Source: Nitrospira sp. (GTDB lineage Bacteria; Nitrospirota; Nitrospiria; Nitrospirales; Nitrospiraceae). From it: a stretch of 64,000 bases of DNA. The stretch spans positions 124,001 to 188,000 of the forward strand of contig SWDM01000024.1 of NCBI GenBank assembly GCA_005116835.1, given 5' to 3'. Below are positions 16,812 through 27,423 of this stretch, in pieces. The notes under the pieces are model-generated. The model was given only the letters and a program-made list of their open reading frames with translations. It did not search any database and was not told the DNA's origin. The number at the start of each line of letters is the position of its first letter. The first letter of the stretch is position 1. Made by a program: the position numbers and the translations under genes.

Positions 16812-17549
16812 ATGCCTGGTCGATGGTGCCCTTGTTGGAGTCGTCGTTTCTATCCCATTGTTCTCCTTGTCGCCATACTCGTGACAGGATCCGGAGCCAT
16901 GCCACTCATCAGTCCTGCTGGGGAGATTGGCGCCGTTCTCGTCGGGCGTGTGGTCTTTCGAGGCAGGGTCCCAGCGCCTGAAGTGGTCACGGTCACGCGC
17001 GATCCGAAGGCCTGCGGCGAGACCAGAACCATTCAGCCGCTCGTCCTCGATCCGAGCACCGGCGGCATCCAGGATGCGGTGGTGAGTATTGAAGGGGCGC
17101 CCACGTCGCCTATTACTGATATGACGAAGACCACTGCGATCACCAACCGGCAGTGTGCGTTCACCCCGCATATCGAGGCCATCAGGATTGGTACCAGTCT
17201 TGACATACGCAGCCAGGACCCCGTGTTGCACAACACGCACATCAAGACGGGCAAGCGCACGTTTCTCAATGTGGCACTTGTTCCCGGGGGAAATTCGGTG
17301 ACGAAGGTCATCAAGATGCCTGGGTTGTACCACGTTCAATGCGATGCGCACGTATTCATGCAGGGGTACATGGTGGCCTTCGATCACCCCTATTATGCCG
17401 TGACCCAGACTCATGGAGACTTTCGGATTGTCGGTATGCCCGCGGGCCGGCATCAGGTCACCGTCTGGCATGAAACGCTCGGGTCACTGCAGCGGGAGGT
17501 CACCGTGCCGGCACAGGGCGACGTGTCCATCACCATCGAGTTCCCCTGA
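16812..17549 (+). CDS. Secreted cupredoxin-like protein with carboxypeptidase-regulatory-like end
   Basis: 245 aa from ATG at 16812 (GGGGGAG 5 nt upstream). Hydrophobic leader (~residues 12-33), a beta-rich domain with candidate copper ligands in '[14 protein letters not shown]' and '[17 protein letters not shown]' (His, Cys, His, Met spacing of type I copper sites), then an Ig-like tail '[20 protein letters not shown]'. Similar proteins are annotated as methylamine-utilisation/cupredoxin proteins. Likely a periplasmic electron carrier partnering the cytochrome upstream; substrate unknown. Confidence 0.75.
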   Translation: MPGRWCPCWSRRFYPIVLLVAILVTGSGAMPLISPAGEIGAVLVGRVVFRGRVPAPEVVTVTRDPKACGETRTIQPLVLDPSTGGIQDAVVSIEGAPTSPITDMTKTTAITNRQCAFTPHIEAIRIGTSLDIRSQDPVLHNTHIKTGKRTFLNVALVPGGNSVTKVIKMPGLYHVQCDAHVFMQGYMVAFDHPYYAVTQTHGDFRIVGMPAGRHQVTVWHETLGSLQREVTVPAQGDVSITIEFP

Positions 17550-17559
17550 CGTTCCTGAC

Positions 17560-20193
17560 ATGCATTTGGGATCTATTGCCACGATGGTATCTTGGTTTTT
17601 CACATGGCTCGGCTGGCTGCGGAAACGATGGCGCCATAGCGTGGAGGTCCGAGTCACGCTCGGGCTCTCCGGCATCATCCTTGTCATGATGGCCGGCGGG
17701 GCCTGGTTCGTCATCGCGCAGCAAGGCACGATGATCCGGCACGATGCTGAGGAGAGAGCCGCCGCCTTCGCGCGCACCTTTGGGGTCATGGGTGCTGCGG
17801 CTGTCATTGACAACCTCTTCCGTATTCAAGAGGCGATGACGCAGCACCTCACCGATGACGATCTCTTGGACATCGATATCGTCGATCTCGACAACATGAT
17901 CGTCGCCGCAAAACACACGGCACGTATCGGTACGATATTGACTGAGCCCGACTGGGTCCTGCGACAGACTCGCACGACCGAGGACAGGTCGTATGGGCAA
18001 GAACAAGATGGGGCTCCGTTCATCGTCATCGTGGAACCGCTCTCTGACGGCAACGAACCCACAGCCTGGGTGCGGGTGAAATATTCGTTTGTGCAAGCGC
18101 AACGGGAGCAGCGGCACATGGCGGGACAGCTGCTGGGAGCAAGTCTTCTCCTCATGATTGTGGCCGTGGTGGCCCTGCGCCTGATGATACGGCGTATGTC
18201 CCGCATTTTGCGTGATCTATTGAATCCTCTCCGAAACGCGCTCGATAGGGTGCGTGGGGGCGCGGCTATTGCTCGCCTTGACATCCAATCGGCGCTCCCT
18301 CATGAAGGGGAGGTCGAGCGACTGACGTCCGTCGTATTGTGGACGACCAACCTCCTTCAAGCGCAAACCGACGATGTGCTGACGCGCAATATCGCACTCA
18401 ACAGCCAGTGCGTGCAAAGCGAGTCCCAAGTCCAGGCCTACGCCGAAGAACTGGTACAGAAAAATTCGTCGCTCCACATCGCGCTCGCCGACGCCCAGGC
18501 TGCCGTCCACGCGAAGTCGGCCTTTCTCGCGACGATGAGCCACGAGATCCGCACCCCCATGAACGGCGTGATCGGCATGACCGGTCTCCTGCTCGATACC
18601 GACCTCACGCCCGAGCAGCGGGAGTTCGCCGAGATCGTCCGCAGCAGCGGCGAGCACCTGCTCACCGTCATCAACGACATCCTCGACTTTTCCAAGATTG
18701 AAGCCGGCAAGCTGACCTTGGAGCTCCTCGACTTCGACCTGCGCACCGCGGTGGCTGAGACGCTGGACCTGGTGGCCGAGCGCGCGTTCGGCAAAGGGGT
18801 GAACCTGGCCTGCCTGGTGCACGCGGACGTGCCCGTGACCCTCCGTGGCGATCCCGGACGATTCCGCCAGATCCTGCTGAACCTCGTGGGGAACGCCATC
18901 AAGTTTACGGAGCAGGGCGAAGTGGTGGTCTCCGTCACCCTGGCGCACCAGAGCGAGACCGAGGCCATGGTGCGGGTGGCGGTGCAGGATACCGGCATTG
19001 GCCTGTCCCCTGACGCGCAAGGGCACCTGTTTCAGTCCTTCAGCCAGGCCGACAGCTCGACCACGCGCAAGTACGGGGGCACCGGATTGGGGCTCGCCAT
19101 CTGCAAACAGCTCACGGAGCTGATGGGGGGCCAGATTGGGGTGGAGAGCCAGCCGGGGGCGGGCAGTACGTTCTGGTTCACAACGCAGTTCGGTACACCG
19201 CCGCAGGCGACAGCTTCGGCAGAGGACATCGCGTCCCAGGATTTGCGAGGGCGGCAGCTCTGCATCGTGGATGACCATTCCACCAACCGCCGCATCCTAG
19301 AACTCTATGCCGAGCGATGGGGGGTCCGGTGTCTGCTGGCGGAGGATGGCCCCCAGGCCTTGGTGCGCTTGCGCGAGGCGGCGGCCCGGGGCCAGGCCTG
19401 TGACTTCGCCATCATTGACATGCAGATGCCGGGCATGAATGGCCTGGAGCTGGCCAGGGCGATCAAGGCCGATCCGGCGCTGGCGCCAATCCGGCTGATC
19501 CTCCTGACGTCGCAGGGCCAGCGCGGCGATGCCGCGGTAGCGCAGGCCGCCGGCTATGTCGCCTACCTCACCAAGCCGATGCGGGAAGCGCAACTGCACG
19601 CGTGTCTCCTGGCCATTATGACACCGCCCGCGCAGGTCCGCGCGGGAGTATCCGCAGGCCGACCCGCGCTGGTCACGAAGCATAGTTTGGTGGAGGCGAC
19701 CGCACGGGCCACCATCAAGATTCTGGTCGCCGAGGATAATGTCATCAACCAGAAGGTCGCCGTACGCATGCTAGAAAAGTTGGGCTATCGAGCGGATCTC
19801 GTGGCCAACGGCCTTGAGGCCCTTGAGGCCTTGTCGCGCATCCCCTATGCCGCGGTCTTGATGGACTGCCAGATGCCGGAGATGGATGGGCTTGCCGCGA
19901 CGGCAGAAATCAGAAAGCGTGAAGCGCACGACGAGATACGAGGAACGAGCGGCGCTTCACGAGATACGCAGGACGCGGCACCCCGGAGGGTGCCGATCAT
20001 CGCCATGACGGCGAATGCCCAGCAGGAGGATCGAGACCGGTGTCTCGCCGCCGGGATGGATGACTACCTGAGTAAGCCCGTGCAATCCAAGCTGTTAGCA
20101 GCGGTCCTCGCGCGCTGGGTCAGCGCGCCGGCCTCGATGTCCACCGCAACAGAGGACAGTCCGCTGCAGATCGCCTCTGGTGAGACGGCCTGA
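17560..20193 (+). CDS. Hybrid sensor histidine kinase, HK-REC-REC
   Basis: 877 aa. Two transmembrane helices (~residues 28-52 and ~190-210) bracket a periplasmic sensor, followed by a linker/HAMP-like region. HisKA has '[19 protein letters not shown]' with His ~328; HATPase_c has '[17 protein letters not shown]' and '[12 protein letters not shown]'. REC1 phospho-acceptor Asp ~620 ('[12 protein letters not shown]'); REC2 Asp ~769 ('[12 protein letters not shown]'). REC2 contains an insert (~925 nt before the stop region, '[15 protein letters not shown]') between strands. BarA-like architecture without its own HPt, so the stand-alone HPt at 13600 may serve it (inference). ATG at 17584 is an alternative. 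Confidence 0.92.
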   Translation: MHLGSIATMVSWFFTWLGWLRKRWRHSVEVRVTLGLSGIILVMMAGGAWFVIAQQGTMIRHDAEERAAAFARTFGVMGAAAVIDNLFRIQEAMTQHLTDDDLLDIDIVDLDNMIVAAKHTARIGTILTEPDWVLRQTRTTEDRSYGQEQDGAPFIVIVEPLSDGNEPTAWVRVKYSFVQAQREQRHMAGQLLGASLLLMIVAVVALRLMIRRMSRILRDLLNPLRNALDRVRGGAAIARLDIQSALPHEGEVERLTSVVLWTTNLLQAQTDDVLTRNIALNSQCVQSESQVQAYAEELVQKNSSLHIALADAQAAVHAKSAFLATMSHEIRTPMNGVIGMTGLLLDTDLTPEQREFAEIVRSSGEHLLTVINDILDFSKIEAGKLTLELLDFDLRTAVAETLDLVAERAFGKGVNLACLVHADVPVTLRGDPGRFRQILLNLVGNAIKFTEQGEVVVSVTLAHQSETEAMVRVAVQDTGIGLSPDAQGHLFQSFSQADSSTTRKYGGTGLGLAICKQLTELMGGQIGVESQPGAGSTFWFTTQFGTPPQATASAEDIASQDLRGRQLCIVDDHSTNRRILELYAERWGVRCLLAEDGPQALVRLREAAARGQACDFAIIDMQMPGMNGLELARAIKADPALAPIRLILLTSQGQRGDAAVAQAAGYVAYLTKPMREAQLHACLLAIMTPPAQVRAGVSAGRPALVTKHSLVEATARATIKILVAEDNVINQKVAVRMLEKLGYRADLVANGLEALEALSRIPYAAVLMDCQMPEMDGLAATAEIRKREAHDEIRGTSGASRDTQDAAPRRVPIIAMTANAQQEDRDRCLAAGMDDYLSKPVQSKLLAAVLARWVSAPASMSTATEDSPLQIASGETA

Positions 20194-20277
20194 GGATCAC
20201 CCGAGAGGCCCTGTGCGGTGGAGATGGTGACCCTGTTGTCACCATATCAGTACACGAGACGACAAGGAACGTACACG

Positions 20278-20868
20278 ATGTCCATTCTGATTGTGGAAGA
20301 CAATCCGGTCAATGCAAGACTGCTAGCGCTTATGCTGCACGCACAGGGGTATCAGACGGTGATGGCCAGGAATGGAAAAGAAGCACTGGCGACTGTGGCA
20401 GAAACACAAGACTTCCAGCTGATCATCACCGATTACATGATGCCGGAGATGGATGGGTTGGAGTTTATTGTGAAGGTCAGGGCCTTGCCTTCATGTAGCC
20501 ACATTCCCATTATCGTCGCATCGGCGCATGCCGATCTTGAAACCGTCAAACGGGTGCAGAGCTTACAGTGTGCTGGCTTCCTGGTGAAACCCATCGACAA
20601 ACAACAGCTGATCAAGCGGGTTGAGGACCTCATCCGCGCGCAGCCGGTCGTGTTGCTTGCCAAACAGAACACGATGGATCGATTGGGCCTTGAGCTGACG
20701 GAATATCATGAGCTGGTCCATGCGTTTGCGGCCCAATTGGCCGCAATCATCCCGATTGTGGTGCTAGAACATGGAGACGCGGACGAGCCTATCTCCGAGA
20801 ATCTGAGTCGGTTGCTCAAGGACCTTGCGGAAAGCGCGTCCATGCTGGGGGCCGATAAATTCTTCTGA
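20278..20868 (+). CDS. Response regulator with C-terminal helical domain
   Basis: 196 aa from ATG at 20278 (AAGGAAC upstream). Receiver domain MSILIVEDNPVNARLLALML..., Asp52 in 'LIITDYMMPEMDG', Lys in 'GFLVKPIDKQQL'. A ~65-residue helical tail follows ('ELVHAFAAQLAAIIPIVVLE') that I do not recognise; it lacks an HPt His motif. Lies 84 nt after the hybrid kinase, so it is a likely partner. 20869-21120 is non-coding. Confidence 0.88.
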   Translation: MSILIVEDNPVNARLLALMLHAQGYQTVMARNGKEALATVAETQDFQLIITDYMMPEMDGLEFIVKVRALPSCSHIPIIVASAHADLETVKRVQSLQCAGFLVKPIDKQQLIKRVEDLIRAQPVVLLAKQNTMDRLGLELTEYHELVHAFAAQLAAIIPIVVLEHGDADEPISENLSRLLKDLAESASMLGADKFF

Positions 20869-21120
20869 CTGTATTCGAAGGGCCTGGGAGGCGGCTGGCC
20901 GGTTCGGTCGCACTGCCCGGCACTACTGAAGGCGCTTCAAGAGTTGGAAAGGGCGCTTATGGTGTATGGACAGTCTCCACCGACTCCCGTGGCAGGAGCT
21001 GACGCGGCCCTCCCCCCTCTGTTGTAACGCCCGCGCTCGCAGCCATCAGGCCGATGGGACCCTGGCTTGTCCCTTGTTCGCCCGGTCCAAATTACTCATC
21101 AAGGCCGTAGAACCACCATG

Positions 21121-21361
21121 TGTGCTCATTTCAAACTGTCTCAACAGAGGGGTTCACCCCACAACCATGTGCTAATTTTGTGCTAAAAATCCTCACAAAG
21201 GACCGAATCAGATAGAAACAATGGAATCAGTAGAAATCCACCAAGCTCATGATTTTCAACGATAAACGGGGAAACCTTCGTAACATCGAGCGGTTCGAAT
21301 CCTGGGCCATCTGCCACTCTTAATCAGCGGGCCGTAGGTTCAACCCCTACACGGCCCACCA
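21121..21361. repeat. Direct repeat A, putative attachment region
   Basis: ~240 bp, closely matching 42001-42056 plus 43488-43673 (repeat B, split there by an IS). Contains GGGGTTCACCCC, GTGCTAATTTTGTGCTAAAAA, a long shared AT-richer middle ('AACGGGGAAACCTTCGTAAC') and at 21315-21361 the 3' half of a tRNA-Lys(CTT)-like sequence (anticodon stem TCTTAATCAG, T-arm GTAGG/TTCAACC/CCTAC, acceptor ACGGCCCACCA). There is no 5' half, so it is not a functional tRNA gene. Such 3' halves are typical att-site copies. Confidence 0.8.
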
Positions 21362-21483
21362 AACCAAACTTCGTTCGTGCCATTCGTCTAAATATCAGGG
21401 CGAACGGATAAACCCCTCCAGTAGACTTGTCCTTTCATCAGATACCGCACTTCTTTCGTGACGCCGTATTCAATCACGTGGCG

Positions 21484-21694
21484 TTAACGAATTCCGATCC
21501 GCCCTTCGCGCACTGACAGTTCGGCATCGTTTTCGATTTCAATCGCCCGTCGAACTTTTCCGAGATCGAACCGCGCTATGCGACACATCCACTGCGCGGG
21601 TATATCTCACCTTACGGTACCCCCGTTGAATCGACTTCACGCTCATACGAAGTTCCGCTGCCAATTCCTCCACCGTAAGCAAATCCTTCTTCAT
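21484..21694 (-). pseudogene. Frameshifted HTH_17 regulator (second phage immunity remnant)
   Basis: From ATG at 21694: MKKDLLTVEELAAELRMSVK, SIQRGYRK, then a one-base shift; the other frame continues 'GEIPAQWMCRIARFDLGKVR' to a stop at 21484. The complete reading is a close relative of the HTH at 8827-9081. A short following frame (VIEYGVTKEVRYLMKGQVYW) may be the start of a lost integrase-like gene, but this is weak. Confidence 0.6.
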
Positions 21695-21768
21695 GCCCAG
21701 TCCTTTCTGCCGGTGCGGCTCAGCACCGCGCTGACCATACCGGTGTGAGATGAATGTGGGAAGTACCC

Positions 21769-21798
21769 TGCTTAGGACAGTTAGGGACCAATAGGGAC
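21769..21798. repeat. Three 10-bp iterons, copy of the array at 9321
   Basis: TGCTTAGGAC, AGTTAGGGAC, CAATAGGGAC; the first two units are identical to units in array 2. The flank GTGGGAAGTACCC is also shared. It marks 21.5-21.9 kb as a second copy of the inovirus control region. 21799-22162 has no gene. Confidence 0.65.
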
Positions 21799-22162
21799 AA
21801 CGGCCACGAAGCAAGCCGAAGGAATGTAACTGCGGTGTTCACGGATAGAAATTCTTAATGTTACGTAAGAAGGGCGAGCAGGGGTCTATCGGGTTGCGAG
21901 CGCGCAAAGTAGAAAAATTGCGCAAAAAAAGCGTGCTCTCCATTCCAATCCCGGCAGGATTGAACGCGAATGACAAGGACGAAGGGTTCCTTTTCCAAGG
22001 CAACTCCCGCCCAAGTTGAGGCGCTTTCTTAGAGGGGAAAGGGGATTCTACGGCGGGAATTGATCGTGAAATTCTAGCCTGGCATCAGGTTGCCCTAATC
22101 GGCTAGATCCGTCGAGCTTTATCCTCGTGAAAGGGTCGTAGGGCCAGTGCTATACTGAGCGC

Positions 22163-22486
22163 ATGCAGACTGATTATCGAAAGTCGTTTCTTCTCGTGAT
22201 CAGTTGGGGGCTGTTCTCCGTATGGCTCTTTTTCGGCAGTCTGGCGCTCGCCGAACAAATGAACCTCACCATGGAGACCAGTGCCCAGGATGAGCGCGCG
22301 CTCTCCCAACTAGCCGCTGGCCTCAAGACGGACGTGCTACATGGTGAAGACCGTTCTAATGGTTTTGTGAGCGCCGAAATCACTGCACCTCCTGCATTCG
22401 TCTCTCTCCATCAGGTAACCCCTGGTCTCGTGCTAGCGGTCCCGACCCTCCGCCTCCACCAACGCGTGTCCGTCTATCGCATTTGA
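22163..22486 (+). CDS. Hypothetical secreted protein
   Basis: 107 aa with an N-terminal signal (LLVISWGLFSVWLFFGSLAL, cleavage near ALA-EQ). No family recognised. TATACT lies 6 nt before the ATG and there is no Shine-Dalgarno, so either the start is wrong or the transcript is nearly leaderless. Confidence 0.5.
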   Translation: MQTDYRKSFLLVISWGLFSVWLFFGSLALAEQMNLTMETSAQDERALSQLAAGLKTDVLHGEDRSNGFVSAEITAPPAFVSLHQVTPGLVLAVPTLRLHQRVSVYRI

Positions 22487-22584
22487 TCCCCCTGTCGTCG
22501 CATTCCTGATATTCCAGACGGCGAGCCGTACCGACTCCGTTCGGGATGTCACGTGTTGCTCTCTCGCGATCGAAAGGGGGTCCC

Positions 22585-23454
22585 ATGCGGGTGCGTACTC
22601 TGACTTCACGGTGTCGTCTTCTCTCAGTTGCGACGTGTCTGCTTGCTGTCGCATTCACAGGCTGCGCCTGGTTCCGCGCGACACCTGAATCGGAAGTTCC
22701 CATGGTTGAGCGACCGTCTGTGGCGATCTTACCCTTCGGGATCGATGTCGAGATCACCACGTTGTCGGCTGTGAAAAGTGTGGATAGGACACTGTCGGAC
22801 GAGGAGGAGTCTCGACAAGTGGCAGCAGTGCTCCAGGACATGCTGGCGGACGCGCGATGGCTCTTTCTCAGCAGACTCGCAACCGGCCAGAAATTCCTGT
22901 TCGTGCCACTGGAGCAGACTGATGCCGTCGCGGCGGAGTTACAGCTGAAACCCGGAGGCCTCCCGACCCCGGAGCAACTTGCCGAGCTCCGGAAACGATT
23001 AGGTGCGGATCTCGTGGTGGCTGGTACGATCTTGGACTATGGCAAAATCCGCTGGCAGTGGTTGGCGGCGGCCGCTTTCGCGGATGTCTCGGTGGAAACT
23101 ATCGTGCTTGGACTCGCCACTGCTTGGAATCCCGTCCTTATCCTCACCAATGTAGGCGTCGAAGTCCTCACGAACTCCGCCATTTTCTTTGGCGGAGGCT
23201 ATGTGTTCGGCGTCGCCTTTCGTCCCGTCCGTGTCGAGGCGAGAGCCTTCGAGACCCTACAGGGCTATCCCGTCTGGCAGTCAACGGACGAGGCGTTTTA
23301 TGCCTGGCATGCCCTCAAGCAACTGCCTGAGTCAGAACGGGGCAAGAAGGAGTCGCAACTCCGCATCAACCTGGGACGGACGATGGAAGGGCTCGCTGAT
23401 TCCCTGAACGCGGAAGGGTTTACCGTCTCACAGCTGGGGACCACGCAGCAGTAG
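22585..23454 (+). CDS. Putative lipoprotein, unknown function
   Basis: 289 aa from ATG at 22585 (GAAAGGGGGTCCC upstream). Lipobox in 'LLAVAFTGCAWF' (Cys ~27) predicts an acylated lipoprotein. The body has 'VAILPFGIDVEI' and 'LRKRLGADLVVAGTILDYGK', a pattern seen in CsgG/FlgO-like penicillin-binding-activator folds, and a hydrophobic central stretch (~'AIFFGGGYVFGVAF'). Role not known. It stands alone; 23455-23896 downstream holds no gene that I can support. Confidence 0.75.
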   Translation: MRVRTLTSRCRLLSVATCLLAVAFTGCAWFRATPESEVPMVERPSVAILPFGIDVEITTLSAVKSVDRTLSDEEESRQVAAVLQDMLADARWLFLSRLATGQKFLFVPLEQTDAVAAELQLKPGGLPTPEQLAELRKRLGADLVVAGTILDYGKIRWQWLAAAAFADVSVETIVLGLATAWNPVLILTNVGVEVLTNSAIFFGGGYVFGVAFRPVRVEARAFETLQGYPVWQSTDEAFYAWHALKQLPESERGKKESQLRINLGRTMEGLADSLNAEGFTVSQLGTTQQ

Positions 23455-23896
23455 CCCTTCCAGAAAACTGGACCATCCGATTCCCTCAAGAAGGAAAACC
23501 TTATTGTATTGCGAGTTCGGACGATAGGATTTTGAGGAGTGAAGCAATAAGTGTCGTGCCCCTCTTATTAAGGTTTGGACAAGGTAGCGTAGACAGATGG
23601 GTGCAGGAAACCCACTAACGTTATTCAAAACTCATCGTAAAAGAAGACAGTCGAGGCCCTCTCAACAGAGTCACGAACGAGTGCACCCGGCTGTCCCTTG
23701 AGAAGTGGGGGCTCAAAGAGGACTAAATTCTCTGCAGAATGAATGGTTGCCAATCCTCAACAAACTGTCCGGAAATTCAGTGAGGCAGTACACAGGCCGG
23801 ATTGCAATCCCTCATTAGCGGTGAGGTCTCTTCAGCCTCGCAGCGACAATCGTCATCGTCACGATGGTTTGCAGACACCGTGTTTCTCTGTCCTGT

Positions 23897-25096
23897 TTAG
23901 ATAGCTTGGTCAATACGGATCTGATCGCGACCAGCGGGGTCCTTCCATAGGAACCAGGCGAAGAGAACTGCCGCGAGCGTAGCCATAGCCGCACCAAATG
24001 CGAAGGGAGCCGCGGGCCCGATGGAATCCCACAGAAGTCCGGCGAGGAGGCTGGCGGGCAAGATCGCCAGCCCGACCACCATATGATAGAGGCCGAACCC
24101 GGTGGCCTTCTGTTCTGCTCGGATCAACGTCGCGAGATAGGCGCGCTGCACTCCGTCCGCCACCCCCATATAGAGACCGTAGCTGATGAAGAGTCCGGCG
24201 ATCTGCCAGACGCTCGTCGCCAGGGCAAATCCTGCGTATACCATTGCAAACAATGCAAATCCGCACAGGATCATCTTCTTCGGCCCGAATCGATCAGCGA
24301 GCATCCCGGCGGGAACTGACAGCAGGGCGTACGTGGCGTTGAAGGCGAGGTACAGCCCGGAAATCCAGGCCGGACTCACTCCCACGTGCTCAGCCTTGAG
24401 GATCAGGAAGGCGTTACTGGAATTGCCTAAGGAGAACAAGCCGATGACTAGAAGGAATCCAGTCAGGCGCGCATCGAGACCACGAAGGGACCACAGCGGT
24501 TGTGTCCGCATCGATGGAACCGGGCCATCGGCTTTGATGAACCAGACAATCAATGCGACGGCCACCACGCCAGGCACGATGGACAGCCAGAAGACCAAGC
24601 GGTAATCCGCTACCCAGACAGACAGAATGACGAGGGCCAGGGCAGGTCCTACCACCGCTCCCGCCGTATCCAACGCTCGATGGAAGCCGAACGCCAGTCC
24701 CAGCCGCTCCGGCGGAGTGGAGGCCGCGATAATCGCATCGCGTGGGGCGGTCCTGATGCCCTTGCCGACGCGGTCCGTGATGCGGGCCGCCAGGACCGTT
24801 CCCCATCCGGGTGCCAGTGCGAGCAGCGGCCGCGAAGCGGTTGAGATCCCGTAGCCCAGCCCCATCAACAATTTGTTTTTGCCGAAGCGATCGGCCATCA
24901 CGCCCGAAAACAGCTTGAGCAGGCTCGCAGCCGCTTCAGCGATCCCTTCGATCAGACCGACAATAGATTTGCTTGCACCTAAGGACGAGGTGAGAAATAG
25001 TGGGACGAGCGGATAGACCATCTCCGAACTGACGTCCATGAAGAAGCTCACCCATCCAGCGATCCAGACGTTGCGTGGAATATGCGTTCGTATCAT
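23897..25096 (-). CDS. MFS transporter
   Basis: 399 aa with ~12 transmembrane segments. Motif A-like 'GVMADRFGKNKLLMGLGYGI' after TM2 and its repeat 'GMLADRFGPKKMILCGFALF' in the second half, plus 'RITDRVGKGIRTAPRDA', typical of a subfamily of uncharacterised MFS permeases. Inner-membrane exporter, substrate unknown. Full length, starts MIRTHIPRNVWIAGWVSFFM; single gene on its strand here. Confidence 0.88.
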   Translation of the reverse strand: MIRTHIPRNVWIAGWVSFFMDVSSEMVYPLVPLFLTSSLGASKSIVGLIEGIAEAAASLLKLFSGVMADRFGKNKLLMGLGYGISTASRPLLALAPGWGTVLAARITDRVGKGIRTAPRDAIIAASTPPERLGLAFGFHRALDTAGAVVGPALALVILSVWVADYRLVFWLSIVPGVVAVALIVWFIKADGPVPSMRTQPLWSLRGLDARLTGFLLVIGLFSLGNSSNAFLILKAEHVGVSPAWISGLYLAFNATYALLSVPAGMLADRFGPKKMILCGFALFAMVYAGFALATSVWQIAGLFISYGLYMGVADGVQRAYLATLIRAEQKATGFGLYHMVVGLAILPASLLAGLLWDSIGPAAPFAFGAAMATLAAVLFAWFLWKDPAGRDQIRIDQAI

Positions 25097-25270
25097 TTTA
25101 CAAATTTGACGAACCGGACCATCGCCAACGCCCTTTCCCCTGCGTATCGTCTCAAGTATTGACGCACCGGCAATTATTCAGAACTGTATTACGAAGTTAA
25201 ACTGGACATGGCTGCCTAATTCCATTTTGGGATGACTGAGGATGCATGAAGACGGATGCGACAGGCCTGA

Positions 25271-26659
25271 TCAGCATGGCAGCACGATACGGAATGTGCT
25301 GCCTTTGTCCGGAGCGCTTTCGACCTCAATGTGGCCTCGATGCGCTTTGATAAACGCCTGGGCCAGACTGAGACCCAGGCCATTTCCGCAGGTCGAGCGG
25401 CTCCGATCAGCACGATAGAATCGATCAAAGATATAGGGAAGGTCGTGTGCTTTGATCCCGATGCCAGTGTCCGCTACCGAAACCGTTATCCGAGACCGTT
25501 CGTTTTCAACTGAAACAAGCACCCGGCCGCCGGGTCTGGTGTATTTGAGTGCATTATCGACCAGATTCGCCAAGGCACGCTGCAATCTCCCCTTATCGCC
25601 GGTAAAAATCAGTGAGCCTGAAGGCGCATTCAGATGAAACGCAATGTCTCTATCCTCGGCGACCGGTCGGAAGAGTTCGACGGCATCCTGCACCATCCCC
25701 GTCAGATCGAAGTCGCTCCTGGTCAGCTGGGCGACGCCCGCATCCGCCTCCGCAATCTCAAGCAATGAATTAATAATGGCGACGAGCCGATCGCTTTCTT
25801 CCACGACGACACCCGCCATCTCCTGGTAGGCCTGCAGAGTTTTTTCTCCGAGGAGGGTCGTCTCCGCCATGCCACGAATCCGAGTAATCGGGCTTCTGAG
25901 ATCATGCGCGATATCACTGGTGACCTGTTTGAGCTCTAAAATGAGTGACTGAATTCTATCCAGCATCACGTTAAAGGAGATCGCTAAATGATCGATTTCA
26001 TCACCTCGATTACTGACCGTAACACGCCGCGCGAAGTCCCCTTGCCCAATACCTTTGGCTGTTTCGGTTACGTGCTCCAATCCCCCCAGTGCCCGCCGCG
26101 CCATAAACCATCCCAGCGACGCCGCCAAGAAAAGACCGGCCACGATCACGGCCGCGGAGATGTGGCGGAACTCTTCCAGTAAGCGCTCATCATCTCGGCG
26201 CAGGTATCCAACCTGAATGACATTGTGATCTTCTGCCATGGTGAGATAGACCATGCGCACGTGATGGGGCTGGCCCGGGACTCTCGCCGTCTCGAATGCC
26301 GGTTGATCCGGAACGAGGTGGGCGAGGAGGGACGGCGTGACGGAGACCCCGTTCCACGTCCGGAGGTCGGAGGCCTTCAGTTGGCGGCCCTCACGCGAGA
26401 GGAGACGAAAGAAGACCTGATCCGTTCCGGCCACTTCTGCTTCCCGGTCGAATTCTGCTTGAATGTTTTCCATGCCATACTTCCGGTAGAGATGTTTGAA
26501 CTCCAGGGCATCCGAGAGCAAGAGTTCATCGACTCTCGTCTCCATTCGTTGTGACAGCATGAGATACACGACGAGGAGCATCGACAATAAGGAGAGCGCA
26601 AAGATAGCGGCATACCACAGTGTTAACCGGAAAGTGAGCGAGTGAGAGATCTTAGGCAT
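25271..26659 (-). CDS. Sensor histidine kinase (CusS-like)
   Basis: 462 aa. TM1 (~residues 10-32), a periplasmic domain (~35-160), TM2 (~165-187), HAMP, HisKA with 'DIAHDLRSPITRIRGMAETT' (His252) and HATPase with 'LANLVDNALKYTRPGGRVLV', 'DTGIGIKAHDLPYIFDRFYR', 'GNGLGLSLAQAFIKAHRG'. The ATG at 26659 overlaps the last codons of the response regulator, so they are translationally coupled. With the divergent RND efflux operon it resembles heavy-metal-responsive CusSR systems; the inducer is not known. Confidence 0.92.
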   Translation of the reverse strand: MPKISHSLTFRLTLWYAAIFALSLLSMLLVVYLMLSQRMETRVDELLLSDALEFKHLYRKYGMENIQAEFDREAEVAGTDQVFFRLLSREGRQLKASDLRTWNGVSVTPSLLAHLVPDQPAFETARVPGQPHHVRMVYLTMAEDHNVIQVGYLRRDDERLLEEFRHISAAVIVAGLFLAASLGWFMARRALGGLEHVTETAKGIGQGDFARRVTVSNRGDEIDHLAISFNVMLDRIQSLILELKQVTSDIAHDLRSPITRIRGMAETTLLGEKTLQAYQEMAGVVVEESDRLVAIINSLLEIAEADAGVAQLTRSDFDLTGMVQDAVELFRPVAEDRDIAFHLNAPSGSLIFTGDKGRLQRALANLVDNALKYTRPGGRVLVSVENERSRITVSVADTGIGIKAHDLPYIFDRFYRADRSRSTCGNGLGLSLAQAFIKAHRGHIEVESAPDKGSTFRIVLPC

Positions 26660-27332
26660 CTTCGTCTCGTAGGACATAGCCGATCCCGCGCATCGTCCGA
26701 ATGAGTTTGGGATCCGGTCCACGGTCGATCTTCTCACGCAAGCGGCAGATTCTCGTCTCAACAACATTTGTTTCTGGGTCAAAGTTATAATTCCAGACGT
26801 GCTCCATAATCATGGTCTTCGACACCACGCGCCCCTGATTGCGCATCAAATATTCCAGGAGAGCAAATTCTCGAGGTTGGAGATCAATCACTCGGTCCCC
26901 ACGCAACACTTTACGGGTGCGGAGATCGACCGACAGGTTGCCCACCGTGAGTCGGGCCGGCTCTGAGATCCCTTGGGCCCGTCGGATGAGCGCCTGGAGT
27001 CGGGCCAGCAGTTCCGAAAACGCGAAGGGCTTCGTCAAATAATCGTCACCACCATCGGAGAGCCCTTGGACTCGATCCTCCACGGATCGCTTCGCGCTCA
27101 AGAGGAGGACGGGCAGGCGCACGTGCCTCTGGCGCAGTTCGCGCACGAGAGACAACCCGTCCAAGGACGGGAGCATGATGTCAATCACTGCGGCATCGTA
27201 CGGTTCTGCTAAGGCTCTCTGTAGCGCGTCCTGGCCATCGCCTTCATGCTCCACGACAAAGCCGGCTTGTGTGAGCCCTTTACGAATAAAGGCGGCTGTG
27301 CGTACATCGTCGTCGACGACAAGGACTCTCAT
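26652..27332 (-). CDS. OmpR-family response regulator
   Basis: 226 aa from ATG at 27332. Receiver MRVLVVDDDVRTAAFIRKGL with Asp51 ('AAVIDIMLPSLDG') and 'DDYLTKPFAFSELLARL'; winged-helix output domain with 'LQPREFALLEYLMRNQGRVV' and 'ETRICRLREKIDRGPDPKLI'. Should bind the inverted repeats at 27424-27458 and control the divergent RND operon and itself. Confidence 0.93.
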   Translation of the reverse strand: MRVLVVDDDVRTAAFIRKGLTQAGFVVEHEGDGQDALQRALAEPYDAAVIDIMLPSLDGLSLVRELRQRHVRLPVLLLSAKRSVEDRVQGLSDGGDDYLTKPFAFSELLARLQALIRRAQGISEPARLTVGNLSVDLRTRKVLRGDRVIDLQPREFALLEYLMRNQGRVVSKTMIMEHVWNYNFDPETNVVETRICRLREKIDRGPDPKLIRTMRGIGYVLRDEDA

Positions 27333-27423
27333 ACGTCCCTTCCAGCAGAACGAGATGACCCATCCTGCCTCCTCGGATACGGCGCATTCTGCGTCGATTG
27401 TCGTGTCCACGCAAGAGATCAGT

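Noticed and set aside
18217..19278. 353-aa minus-strand frame opposite the hybrid kinase
   Set aside because: Shadow of the kinase catalytic domains in GC-rich DNA.
21315..21361. Complete tRNA-Lys gene
   Set aside because: Only the anticodon 3' side, T-arm and acceptor 3' strand are present; no D-arm or acceptor 5' strand precedes it. Same for 43627-43673.
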